Made by a program: the position numbers and the translations under genes | Notes under the pieces: model-generated | The model's input: the letters and a program-made list of their open reading frames with translations, nothing else | Database searches by the model: none | What the model was told of the DNA's origin: nothing | Assembly: GCF_003725695.1 (NCBI RefSeq) | Contig: NZ_RJSE01000007.1 | Coordinates: forward strand, 410,484-474,483 | Reading direction: 5' to 3' | DNA from: Nocardioides marmoriginsengisoli | GTDB lineage: Bacteria; Actinomycetota; Actinomycetes; Propionibacteriales; Nocardioidaceae | DNA length: 64,000 nucleotides | Part shown: positions 44,639 through 52,608 of the stretch, piece after piece | Position numbering within the stretch: position 1 is the first letter of the stretch | How the letters are laid out: each line of letters opens with the position of its first letter

Positions 44639-45835
44639 GTGACGGGTTGCGCCGGTGGCACCTGCGTCGTGTACGACGAGTCGCTGACCGGCTACGACTT
44701 CGGCCCCGAGCACCCGATGAACCCGGTCCGGGTGGACCTGACGATGAGCCTGACCCGGTCGCTGGGCCTGCTCGACGCGCCCGGCGGCCTGGTCGCCGTA
44801 CGGGCTCCGGACGCGAGCGACGACGACCTGCTCCTGGTGCACGACGCCGCGCTGATCGAGGCGGTGCAGCGGGCCGGCAACGACCCGTCCCGGCACGACC
44901 CGCGGTTCGGGCTCGGCACCGACGACAACCCGACCTTCCCGAACATGCACGTCGCCGCCCGGCACATCGTCGGTGCGACCCTGGAGGCCGCCCGCCGGGT
45001 CTGGACCGGTGAGGCGATCCACTCCGCGAACATCACCGGCGGCCTGCACCACGCGATGCCCGGGTCGGCGAGCGGGTTCTGCGTCTACAACGACGTCGCC
45101 GTCGCGATCCAGTGGCTGCTCGACAACGGAGCCGAGCGGGTCGCGTACGTCGACGTGGACGTGCACCACGGCGACGGGGTGCAGAAGATCTTCTACGACG
45201 ATCCGCGGGTGCTGACGATCTCGTTGCACGAGACCGGCCAGATGCTCTTCCCGGGCACCGGCTACCCGGTGGAGACCGGCGGCCCGGAGGCGCGCGGCAG
45301 CTCGGTCAACGTGGCGCTGCCGCCGGGGACCTCGGACGCCGGCTGGCTGCGCGCGTTCCACGCGGTGGTGCCGCCGCTGCTCCGTGCCTTCGCCCCGGAC
45401 GTCCTGGTCACCCAGCACGGCTGCGACTCGCACCGCGACGACCCGCTGGCGCACCTGATGCTCACCGTCGACGGCCAGCGGGCGAGCTACCTGGCGCTGC
45501 ACGAGCTGGCCCACGAGGTCTGCGGAGGACGCTGGATCGCGACCGGCGGGGGCGGCTACGCCCTGGTCGACGTGGTGCCGCGGTCCTGGACGCACCTGCT
45601 GGCGATCGTCGGCGGGGTCCCGCTCGACCCGGACGTCGAGACCCCGGAGGAGTGGCGTGCGGGTGTCGGCGAGCGCCTCGGAGCGCGGGCGCCGGAGCGG
45701 ATGACGGACGGCCGGGAGCCGACGTACCGGGACGTCTCCGAGGGGATCGATCCGGACGCCTGGCTGGACCGCGCGATCACCGAAACACGCGCCGCTGTCT
45801 TTCCGGAGCACGGATTGGACCCGGTGTCCTGGTAA
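44639..45835 (+). CDS. acuC: Histone deacetylase-family protein, AcuC-like
   Basis: 398-residue zinc/metal-dependent deacetylase; AcuC removes acetyl groups from proteins such as acetyl-CoA synthetase. Motifs: GPEHPMNPVRVDLTMSL, the active-site tandem His in GGLHHAMPGSASGFCVYND, metal site VDVDVHHGDGVQKIFYDD, and HGCDSHRDDPLAHL. GTG 44639 lies 5 bases after proC. No acuA/acuB genes are nearby. Confidence 0.88.
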   Translation: MTGCAGGTCVVYDESLTGYDFGPEHPMNPVRVDLTMSLTRSLGLLDAPGGLVAVRAPDASDDDLLLVHDAALIEAVQRAGNDPSRHDPRFGLGTDDNPTFPNMHVAARHIVGATLEAARRVWTGEAIHSANITGGLHHAMPGSASGFCVYNDVAVAIQWLLDNGAERVAYVDVDVHHGDGVQKIFYDDPRVLTISLHETGQMLFPGTGYPVETGGPEARGSSVNVALPPGTSDAGWLRAFHAVVPPLLRAFAPDVLVTQHGCDSHRDDPLAHLMLTVDGQRASYLALHELAHEVCGGRWIATGGGGYALVDVVPRSWTHLLAIVGGVPLDPDVETPEEWRAGVGERLGARAPERMTDGREPTYRDVSEGIDPDAWLDRAITETRAAVFPEHGLDPVSW

Positions 45836-45956
45836 TCGGGAAAGATGACGCCTCAGAACTATCCTGAGTTCACCTCTTCCCCACGCGTCACATCAGGCCC
45901 TATTCTCGGGTCATCGAGCACGTGTGACCTCCGGTGGGGAAGCCGGAGAGCGTGCC

Positions 45957-46013
45957 ATGAGAAAGTGCGGTGCGAGATGGGTTCGAACCTGTCCGGAGAT
46001 ATCTCCGAGGTGA
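45957..46013 (+). other. Possible 18-codon upstream ORF overlapping the HTH gene
   Basis: ATG 45957 follows GGAGAG with ideal 6-base spacing and reads 18 codons in another frame to TGA 46011-46013, across the start (45977) of the HTH gene. The HTH gene's own ribosome-binding site is weak, so this frame could control it. Confidence 0.3.
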
Positions 46014-46183
46014 AGTTCCTGACCATTGCTGAGGTTGCCTCGGTGATGCGGGTATCGAAGATGACGGTTTACCGTCTGGTGCACGGCGGCGAACTGCCGG
46101 CCGTGCGTGTGGGGCGCTCGTTCCGCGTGAGCGAAGAAGACGTCAACGACTACCTGCGGAAGAGCTTCTTCCAGGCTGGTTGA
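45977..46183 (+). CDS. Excisionase-type helix-turn-helix protein (BdtA/Rv0500A-like)
   Basis: 68-residue MerR-superfamily DNA-binding protein without effector domain: FLTIAEVASVMRVSKMTVYR forms the winged HTH, and LVHGGELPAVRVGRSFRVSE the wing. Close to the BdtA protein next to the bldN region in Streptomyces and to Rv0500A (from memory). ATG 45977 has only a weak ribosome-binding site; a TATTCT -10-like box is at 45901-45906. A strong terminator follows the gene. Confidence 0.9.
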   Translation: MGSNLSGDISEVKFLTIAEVASVMRVSKMTVYRLVHGGELPAVRVGRSFRVSEEDVNDYLRKSFFQAG

Positions 46184-46197
46184 GCTTCTGCTGACGG

Positions 46198-46236
46198 ATC
46201 GGACGTGAGACCACTCACGTCCGATTCGTTTGTCTC
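46198..46236 (+). terminator. Intrinsic terminator after the HTH gene
   Basis: Perfect 12-bp stem ATCGGACGTGAG / CTCACGTCCGAT with loop ACCA, followed by the T-rich TCGTTTGTCTC. The best textbook terminator in the window; it separates the HTH gene from the bS22 gene. Confidence 0.85.
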
Positions 46237-46319
46237 CCCCGGTACGGATAGGCTGACCTCTTCCGAGGAGTCTTCTGCGGCTCCACTGCTGAGACTCCAT
46301 CTGCAAGAAGAGGACACCC

Positions 46320-46421
46320 GTGGGTTCTGTCATCAAGAAGCGCCGCAAGCGTATGGCGAAGAAGAAGCACCGCAAGCTGCTGAAGAAGACGCGCGTCCAG
46401 CGTCGTCGCCTCGGCAAGTAG
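46320..46421 (+). CDS. Small ribosomal subunit protein bS22 (AURKAIP1/COX24 domain)
   Basis: 33 residues: [20 protein letters not shown] then a basic tail ending RRRLGK, 18 Lys/Arg in total. It matches the 33-residue bS22 of mycobacterial 30S ribosomes, which binds near helix 44 and the mRNA channel. GTG 46320 follows GAAGAGGA. It is too short for most gene callers. A TAGGCT box (46249-46254) after the terminator may be its own promoter. Confidence 0.9.
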   Translation: MGSVIKKRRKRMAKKKHRKLLKKTRVQRRRLGK

Positions 46422-46454
46422 GGCTCTAGCCCGCCGTACCGGAGAGGGACTGTC

Positions 46455-47492
46455 GTGGGCCGTGTCGTCCTCGTCACCGGTGTCGCTCGCGACCTGGGAC
46501 GCCGATTCGCTCGTCAGATAGCGGCCTCGCCTGCTGTCGACCGGGTGATCGGTGTCGACGTCCAGCCTCCCCGTGGCGACCTCGGCGGAGTCTCCTTCGT
46601 CCGCGCCGACATCCGCAACCCGATCATCGCCAAGGTGATCATGCGTGAGCACGTCGACACGGTCGTGCACATGAGCGTCCTGCCGTCGGCGGGTTCCTCC
46701 AGCCGCACCGCGGCCAAGGAGCTCAACGTGATCGGCACGATGCAGCTGCTGGCCGCGTGCCAGCAGTCGCCGGACCTCGAGCACTTCGTGCTCAAGTCCA
46801 GTACGTCGGTCTACGGTTCGTCGAACCGCGACCCCGCGATGTTCTCCGAGGACATGAACGCCAAGCACGGGTTCGGCGTCGGCTTCGTCAAGGACATCAA
46901 CGAGGTCGAGAGCTACGTGCGCGGCTTCGCCCGCCGCCGTCCCGACGTCCGGGTGACCACGCTGCGGACTGCGAACGCGCTCGGTGCCGGCCTGAGCACC
47001 CCGACCACCGGCTACTTCAAGCTGCCGGTGATCCCGACGGTGCTCGGCTTCGATCCGCGGATGCAGTTCCTCAACGACACCGACCTGCTCGACGCGATCG
47101 AGCACGCCACCCTGGCCGACATCCGGGGCACCTTCAACATCGCCGGTGCTGGCGTGATGATGCTGAGCCAGGCCATCCGCCGGCTCGGCCGGCCCGCGCT
47201 GCCGCTGCCGAGCTTCGCCGTCGGCGCCGTCGGCTCGGCGATGCGTCAGGCTCGGATGGCCGACTTCTCCCGCGAGCAGATCGCGTTCCTCGCCTACGGG
47301 CGCGGCGTCGACACCACCCGGATGCGCGAGGTGCTCGGCTTCAAGCCGTCCCGGACCACCGAGCAGGCGTTCGGCGAGTTCGCGGCCTCGCTGTCACCCG
47401 GCCTGATCTCCGAGCGGCGGGTCCGAGCCGCCGAGGAAGCCCTGGTCGGTGCCCTCGGAGGCAGGAACCAGATCGGAGAGCTCGATGGGTGA
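46455..47492 (+). CDS. NAD-dependent epimerase/dehydratase-like protein (extended SDR)
   Basis: 345 residues with a Rossmann loop VVLVTGVARDLGRRFARQIA and DADxRN-like VRADIRNPII. Ser in SSTSVYGSSN is present, but the usual catalytic YxxxK is not; the region reads GVGFVKDINEVESYVRG. Genomic position before the acyltransferase and after bS22 equals Rv0501 (called galE2), from memory. It may bind a sugar nucleotide or lipid without classical epimerase chemistry. The stop overlaps the acyltransferase start by 8 bases. Confidence 0.82.
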   Translation: MGRVVLVTGVARDLGRRFARQIAASPAVDRVIGVDVQPPRGDLGGVSFVRADIRNPIIAKVIMREHVDTVVHMSVLPSAGSSSRTAAKELNVIGTMQLLAACQQSPDLEHFVLKSSTSVYGSSNRDPAMFSEDMNAKHGFGVGFVKDINEVESYVRGFARRRPDVRVTTLRTANALGAGLSTPTTGYFKLPVIPTVLGFDPRMQFLNDTDLLDAIEHATLADIRGTFNIAGAGVMMLSQAIRRLGRPALPLPSFAVGAVGSAMRQARMADFSREQIAFLAYGRGVDTTRMREVLGFKPSRTTEQAFGEFAASLSPGLISERRVRAAEEALVGALGGRNQIGELDG

Positions 47493-48684
47493 CGCCGAGA
47501 TCATCCCGATCGGGACCCGCGGCAAGCCGGGACGCGGCACGGGCAGTGCCAAGCCGTCGAGCTCGGCCCGCGGCCTGGTCGCGAAGCCGGCCGCCAAGCG
47601 CGCGCCCAGGACCAAGACCCCGTCAGCCGCGACCCCCGACGGCGCGGCCCCGGACGGCGCGGCCCCGGACGTCGAGCCTGCCGAGACGCCCGCACCGGCA
47701 AGCAGTCGCGATGCCACGATCCCCGCGCCGCGCCAGCCGCTCCACCAGCAGGTCCCGCCGGTAGCGGGTGCGCACCCCGAGCCGACGGTCGGGATCCCGG
47801 CCGTGGACTGGCTCGCCGGATTCACCACGGCCGCCGTCGAGGTCTTCGGCGACAACTGGGAGCCGCGCCTGGCCGCGTTCCTGGCGTTCCTGCGCCGCCG
47901 GCTCACCGGTGACTACACCGTCGACGAGTACGGTTTCGACGCCGAGATCACCCAGCGCTTCTTCATGACAGCGATCCGGCCGGTGGCCGAGAAGTGGTTC
48001 CGGATCGAGGTCCGCGGCGTCGAGAACATCCCGCCCACCGGCGGGGCGCTGGTGGTCTCCAACCACTCCGGCACGATCCCGATCGACGGGATGATGACCG
48101 CGATCTCGATCCACGACCACGCCCACCGGTTCCTGCGCCCGCTCGGCGCCGACCTGGTCTTCAAGCTCCCGGTGGTCAGCGAGCTGGCCCGCAAGGGCGG
48201 CGTCACGCTGGCGTGCAACGACGACGCCGAGCGGATGCTCCGCGGCGGCGAGATCGTCGGTGTCTGGCCGGAGGGCTTCAAGGGCATCGGCAAGCCGTAC
48301 AGCGAGCGCTACAAGCTGCAGCGCTTCGGTCGCGGCGGGTTCGTCTCGGCGGCGATCCGCACCGGCGTACCGATCATCCCGACGTCGGTCGTGGGTGCGG
48401 AGGAGATCTACCCGCTGGTCGGCAACATCCCGTCGCTGGCGCGGCTGCTCGGGGTGCCCTACATCCCGATCACGCCGTTCTTCCCGCTGCTCGGGCCGCT
48501 CGGCCTGATCCCGCTGCCGTCGAAGTGGATCATCGAGTTCGGCGAGCCGATCCGGACCGACGAGTACGACGAGGGCGCGGCGGAGGACCCGATGCTGGTC
48601 TTCAACGTGACCGACCAGGTCCGCGAGACCATCCAGCAGACGCTCTACAGCCTGCTGATGCAGCGCAAGTCGGTCTTCGGGTAA
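47485..48684 (+). CDS. Lysophospholipid acyltransferase-family protein
   Basis: 399 residues. The first ~110 residues are a low-complexity Ala/Pro/Lys-rich cytoplasmic extension. The PlsC-like domain has VVSNHSGTIPIDGMMTAI as catalytic motif I (spacing NHx6D, as in the MGAT-like subgroup, rather than NHx4D) and GVWPEGFKGIGKPYSERY as the phosphate-binding motif. It should acylate a glycerolipid at the membrane (Rv0502-like by position). GGAGAG precedes ATG 47485, which lies inside the end of the upstream gene. Confidence 0.87.
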   Translation: MGDAEIIPIGTRGKPGRGTGSAKPSSSARGLVAKPAAKRAPRTKTPSAATPDGAAPDGAAPDVEPAETPAPASSRDATIPAPRQPLHQQVPPVAGAHPEPTVGIPAVDWLAGFTTAAVEVFGDNWEPRLAAFLAFLRRRLTGDYTVDEYGFDAEITQRFFMTAIRPVAEKWFRIEVRGVENIPPTGGALVVSNHSGTIPIDGMMTAISIHDHAHRFLRPLGADLVFKLPVVSELARKGGVTLACNDDAERMLRGGEIVGVWPEGFKGIGKPYSERYKLQRFGRGGFVSAAIRTGVPIIPTSVVGAEEIYPLVGNIPSLARLLGVPYIPITPFFPLLGPLGLIPLPSKWIIEFGEPIRTDEYDEGAAEDPMLVFNVTDQVRETIQQTLYSLLMQRKSVFG

Positions 48685-48732
48685 GGACCCGCTCGGTCCG
48701 GTCGCGCGCTTACCGGGCTGCCGGCACCGAGG

Positions 48733-49878
48733 CTACTTCGGCAGCAGGCCGGTCAGCGTCGCGAGGGTGTTGTTCAGGGTGTCGGTGAGCGGCGTACCGC
48801 CCCCGCCCAGCAATGCCGAGACGCCGGAGGTCAGACCTCCGACGACGCCCGTCAACCCGCCGACCTTCGGTGGGGTCGGTACCGGGAGCCCGGTGCCCGG
48901 GTCCACGTCCGGGTCGTCCGCGGTCTTGCCGCTGCTGTCCGGCGTGGCCGGGGTGTTGTCGGTCTTGGTGCTCTTGGCGATCTGACCGGCCTTGCCGGCC
49001 AGCTCCGCCTGGTTGCGCGCCTCGACGGCGGCCTTGTGCTCGGCGCGGCTCACCGGGAGCTCGAAGAGGCTTCCCAGGGCGGGCGCGGAGGAGATCCGGA
49101 GCTTCTCGCTAATCCCGCCGGGTCCGCAGTCGGCGCAGAGCACCGAGGCCTGCTGGTCCAGGTCGGAGAGCAGCTGGCGGGCGGCCGCGAAGGCGGGACG
49201 GGCGTCGGCCGGCGCGTCCGAGGACAGCGAGTCGAGCTTGGTCAGCTGGCTGCTGAGCATCGCCCGGAGGCGGGAGATCGTCTCGGTGTCGCCGGTGCGC
49301 TGGAAGTCGACGAAGAGCAGGTCGGCACCGTCGGTGGCACTGCGCTTGAACGACGACAGCGTGTGCGTGATCTGCGTCGTCGAGTCGTTCTTGGTCAGCA
49401 GGCCGTCGACCTCGTTCAGCCGGGTGCCGGCCTGCCGGAGCAGGTCCTGGCCCTTGCCGGAGTCGCTGCCGTTGAGCGAGACCTGGGCGCTCTCGATGCT
49501 GCGCTTGAGCGGGTACAGCGCGTCGCCCGGGAGGGCGTTCTCGGCGGCGGCGGCCACGCCGGCGGTGCCACCGACCACGACCAGTGCCGCGGCGGCGATG
49601 CTGATCCGGCGCTGACGGCGGTTCGTGGAGGGCTGCTGCAGCGGGACGACCGGTGCGAGGGTCGCCTCGGCCGGCACGAGGAGGGTGTCGGCGGCGTCCA
49701 TCAGCCGCATCCGGAGGTCGGCGACGAAGTCGGCGCGCGGCGCCGGGATCTCCTGCTCGCGGAGCACGTCCACGCAGGTGAGGAGATCGGAGTAGCGGTC
49801 GGCTACGTCTCCTCGTGCGCCGTCGACGGCACGAGCGAAGGCCTCAGCGTCTCTGCGCGCCGGGCTGAGCGGGGTCAT
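48733..49878 (-). CDS. DUF5667 membrane protein, probable anti-sigma partner
   Basis: 381 residues. N-terminal ~85 cytoplasmic residues (VADLRMRLMDAADTL), a single membrane span (RRISIAAAALVVVGGTAGVA), the DUF5667 domain ENALPGDALYPLKRSIESAQ directly outside, a coiled region with a CADCG pair, and a Gly/Pro-rich tail. It follows the ECF sigma gene with a 157-base gap that contains a BldN-type promoter, as rsbN does next to bldN in Streptomyces. It is probably the membrane anti-sigma factor, although it does not obviously resemble RsbN. Confidence 0.75.
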   Translation of the reverse strand: MTPLSPARRDAEAFARAVDGARGDVADRYSDLLTCVDVLREQEIPAPRADFVADLRMRLMDAADTLLVPAEATLAPVVPLQQPSTNRRQRRISIAAAALVVVGGTAGVAAAAENALPGDALYPLKRSIESAQVSLNGSDSGKGQDLLRQAGTRLNEVDGLLTKNDSTTQITHTLSSFKRSATDGADLLFVDFQRTGDTETISRLRAMLSSQLTKLDSLSSDAPADARPAFAAARQLLSDLDQQASVLCADCGPGGISEKLRISSAPALGSLFELPVSRAEHKAAVEARNQAELAGKAGQIAKSTKTDNTPATPDSSGKTADDPDVDPGTGLPVPTPPKVGGLTGVVGGLTSGVSALLGGGGTPLTDTLNNTLATLTGLLPK

Positions 49879-49960
49879 GAGCTGGATCCTGATTCCTGGG
49901 AGGGGACGCTCGGCGTTCCCGCAGGGGTGGCGCGGTCACGCGAACGCTCGTACATGAGGT

Positions 49961-49989
49961 CCAACGAGCGCACGAGGTCCGAAGTTATG
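49961..49989 (-). promoter_or_regulatory. Candidate BldN-type promoter before the DUF5667 gene
   Basis: On the minus strand CATAAC (49989-49984) and CGTTGG (49966-49961) are 17 bases apart. The BldN consensus, as I recall it, is CGTAAC-N16-CGTTGA: each hexamer matches at 5 of 6 positions. The leader to ATG 49878 would be about 75 bases. Confidence 0.5.
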
Positions 49990-50035
49990 CGTGACGTGGG
50001 ACGCATTCTGGGCATTTTGAACTGGTTCGCGCTCA

Positions 50036-50866
50036 TCATTCCCGCTCCCCCGCCGGAATCAACTTCGCCAGATTTCGGACACCTCGCAGCTGGAGCTGCT
50101 TCACGGCTCCGCTGCTGCGTCCGAGGATCTCCGCGGTCTCGGCGATCGAGAGGCCCTGGAGGAAGCGCATGATCAGGCACTCGCGCTGCTCGGTGGGCAG
50201 CTCGCCGAGCGCACGGAGCAGGGCCTCGTTCGTCAGGGACGCGAGTACCTCGATCTCCGGGCTCTCCGAGGTGGTGTCGAGGGTCTGCATGTCCTCGGTG
50301 GTCTGCTCCAGGCGGGTGCGACCTGCCTTGAAGTGGTCCGCGGTGAGGTTCCTGGCGATGGTCATCAGCCAGGCGCCGAAGTCCTTGCCCTGCCAGCGGA
50401 ACGAGTGCATGCTCCGCAGCGCCCGGAAGAACGTCTCGGCGGTCAGGTCCTCGGCGAGCGTCATCGAGCCGACCCGGTAGTACAGGAACCGGTAGACGGA
50501 CGGCTGGTAGTGGTCGTACAGCTGTCCGAACGCGTCCTTGTCGCCGTTGCGGGCCAGCTCGACCAGCGCGATCAGCCGGGTGCCGACGGCCTCGTCCTCG
50601 GCGGAGGAGGCGGCCAGCTCGGCGTCGCCGTGGTCCGGCCCGCGGTCGGCGTCCTTGCCGGGGGAGGGGACCGGTGCGAGGTTCGCCCCGGAGCCGTTGG
50701 CGGCGTGCTTGCGCCGGGCGCCCACGGTGGTCGCGTTCGCGAGGAGGATGCGGTCGTCGTCCATCCAGGACGGACCGGGGGTCGCCAGCAGAGGAGTGTG
50801 CGCCAACTCGGCGACCGCGCGGTGCAGCGCAGCAAGACCGCGCGCGTACTCCCGGCTCACTCCCAT
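50036..50866 (-). CDS. ECF RNA polymerase sigma factor, BldN-like
   Basis: 276 residues. An unusually long N-terminal extension of about 95 residues precedes sigma region 2 (FGQLYDHYQPSVYRFLYYRV, LTAETFFRALRSMHSF). Region 4 is LPTEQRECLIMRFLQGLSIA then ETAEILGRSSGAVKQLQLRG. BldN of Streptomyces likewise carries an N-terminal pro-sequence that is removed, and lies in the same neighbourhood of rex/hem and bdtA genes. GGAGG precedes ATG 50866. Upstream DNA has TATGGT as a possible -10 on the minus strand. Confidence 0.85.
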   Translation of the reverse strand: MGVSREYARGLAALHRAVAELAHTPLLATPGPSWMDDDRILLANATTVGARRKHAANGSGANLAPVPSPGKDADRGPDHGDAELAASSAEDEAVGTRLIALVELARNGDKDAFGQLYDHYQPSVYRFLYYRVGSMTLAEDLTAETFFRALRSMHSFRWQGKDFGAWLMTIARNLTADHFKAGRTRLEQTTEDMQTLDTTSESPEIEVLASLTNEALLRALGELPTEQRECLIMRFLQGLSIAETAEILGRSSGAVKQLQLRGVRNLAKLIPAGERE

Positions 50867-51036
50867 GAACAGTTCTCCCTCCCCGGCCCCCCGCCAGGAT
50901 TCACGTGCTCACCATAGACAGGGCGGGCGATATTTGGGAATGAAGTTCGACAAATCACCCGCCGATGCACCCGCTTGTCCAGACCAGTTACGGAACTGCA
51001 CGGGCTCCGTACCCAAATCGTTACAATTCGGACAGT

Positions 51037-51912
51037 CTAGCGGAGTCGGCGACGGATCGCCGTACCGGCGGCGACGGTGCCGACCGCGGCCCCTGCGACG
51101 GCCGCGGTGAAGGCCCCGGCGCGGGCCGCCTTCCGCCCGGTGCGGTAGTCGCGGATCCGCCAGCCCTCGGCCTTGGCGTGGGCACGCAGCTTGGCGTCCG
51201 GGTTGACCGCGCACGGGTCGCCGACCAGCGAGAGCATCGTCAGGTCGTTGTAGGAGTCCGAGTACGCCGAGCAGCGGGTCAGGTCCAGGCCCTCGCGGGC
51301 CGCCAGCGCGAGGACTGCCTCGCCCTTCGCCGGGCCGTGCAGCATCTCGCCGACCAGGCGGCCGGTGTAGACGCCGTTGATGTGCTCGGCGACCGTGCCG
51401 AGCGCCCCGGTCAGCCCCAGGCGCCGCGCGATGATGCTGGCGATCTCGATCGGTGCCGCCGTCACCAGCCAGACCCGCTGGCCCTGGTCGAGGTGGAGCT
51501 GCGCCAGTGCCCGGGTGCCCGGCCAGATCCGGTGCGCCATCGCCTCGTCGAAGATCTCCTCGCCGAGCGCCTCGAGCTCGGTCGTGGTGTGACCGGCGAT
51601 GAACGCGAGGGCTGCCGAGCGGGCCTCGGCGACGTGCTCGGGGTCCTCGACGCCGACCAGGCGGAAGTAGGCCTGCTTCCAGGCGGCACCGACGATGTCG
51701 CGGGTGGTGAAGAACTTGCGGCGGTGCAGCCCCTTGGCCAGGTGGAAGATCGAGGCGCCCTGCATCACGGTGTTGTCGACGTCGAAGAACGCCGCGCCGG
51801 TCGCGTCGGGATCGACGGCCAGGCTGGTCTCGACCTCCGCGATCGCGGCCGAGGCCTCGCCGGCCAGGCGGGAACGACGCTTGAGGTTCAGCGGGCGGTT
51901 GGCTGGCGTCAC
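51037..51912 (-). CDS. HAD-IB phosphatase (SerB1-like)
   Basis: 291 residues. HAD motif I is [20 protein letters not shown] (DxDNT), motif [10 protein letters not shown], and motif [20 protein letters not shown]. Family members hydrolyse phosphoserine or lipid/glycerol phosphates; Rv0505c (SerB1) has the same position, from memory. The C-terminus [20 protein letters not shown] is a weak hydrophobic segment that may touch the membrane. GTG 51912 is preceded by TAGGCT built on the TetR stop codon. Confidence 0.88.
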   Translation of the reverse strand: MTPANRPLNLKRRSRLAGEASAAIAEVETSLAVDPDATGAAFFDVDNTVMQGASIFHLAKGLHRRKFFTTRDIVGAAWKQAYFRLVGVEDPEHVAEARSAALAFIAGHTTTELEALGEEIFDEAMAHRIWPGTRALAQLHLDQGQRVWLVTAAPIEIASIIARRLGLTGALGTVAEHINGVYTGRLVGEMLHGPAKGEAVLALAAREGLDLTRCSAYSDSYNDLTMLSLVGDPCAVNPDAKLRAHAKAEGWRIRDYRTGRKAARAGAFTAAVAGAAVGTVAAGTAIRRRLR

Positions 51913-51918
51913 GCGACC

Positions 51919-51924
51919 AGCCTA
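51919..51924 (-). promoter_or_regulatory. -10 box overlapping the TetR stop codon; leaderless HAD promoter
   Basis: On the minus strand TAGGCT begins with the TAG stop of the upstream TetR gene (51924-51922) and ends 6 bases before GTG 51912. No ribosome-binding site is present. Confidence 0.5.
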
Positions 51925-52608
51925 AGCCTCGGCGGTGCGCCGCCGGTGCTCGCCGAAGACGCTGAGGCTGAACTCCACGATCGACTCGCGGAGCTCCATC
52001 ACCTCGGCGGCCCGGCCGGTCCGGACGTACTGGGCCAGTCGGGTGTAGATGCCGCCGACCACGAGCGGGACCATCTGCGGGTCCGGGGTCGGCATGCCGG
52101 CGGACATCTCGGCGTTCGCGAACAGCTCGTAGGAGCTCTCGAGCGCGGCGTGCACCCGGGCGTGCGAGTCCCGGCCGGACTTGTGGATCTCGACCAGGTA
52201 GAACCGGGAGAAGGCCGGGTTGTCCGCGGTCGCCCGGAGCAGCGCGACCATGCAGGCGTCGAAGGCGGTCTCCCAGCCCTGGTCCGCCGCCGCCGTGTAG
52301 GCCTGTGCCACCGCCCGGATGATCTTGCGGACACCGACGTCGAAGGCGGCCAGGAGCAAGTCGTCCTTGTTGGGGAAGTGCTCGTAGAACGTCGCCAGGC
52401 CGACACCGGCGCGGGCGCAGATGGCCTTGATCCCGGTGTTCTCGAACCCGGACTCGTCGCTCAGCTGGACGACCGCGTCCATCATCCGTTCGCGCTGGAT
52501 CGCGGCGACCTGCTCGCGGGTATAGCTGACGCCGGGGGCCGTCAACGAGCGGGCGGGGTCACGAGCGTCGCGCGCACCGGGCAGCACCAGCCGGTCGTCC
52601 GCGTTCAT
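51922..52608 (-). CDS. TetR-family regulator
   Basis: 228 residues with a ~30-residue leader before the HTH. DNA-binding domain: RERMMDAVVQLSDESGFENT then IKAICARAGVGLATFYEHFP with NKDDLLLAAFD. The helical ligand domain follows. GGAGAG precedes ATG 52608. The neighbours (HAD phosphatase, secreted Ig protein) do not identify a ligand. A 6-bp-arm inverted repeat at 52810-52825 in its upstream region is a possible operator. Confidence 0.9.
   Translation of the reverse strand: MNADDRLVLPGARDARDPARSLTAPGVSYTREQVAAIQRERMMDAVVQLSDESGFENTGIKAICARAGVGLATFYEHFPNKDDLLLAAFDVGVRKIIRAVAQAYTAAADQGWETAFDACMVALLRATADNPAFSRFYLVEIHKSGRDSHARVHAALESSYELFANAEMSAGMPTPDPQMVPLVVGGIYTRLAQYVRTGRAAEVMELRESIVEFSLSVFGEHRRRTAEA

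Noticed and set aside
45979..45990. T-loop-like GGTTCGAAC suggesting a tRNA
   Set aside because: No acceptor stem or anticodon arm around it; it lies in the HTH gene's first codons.
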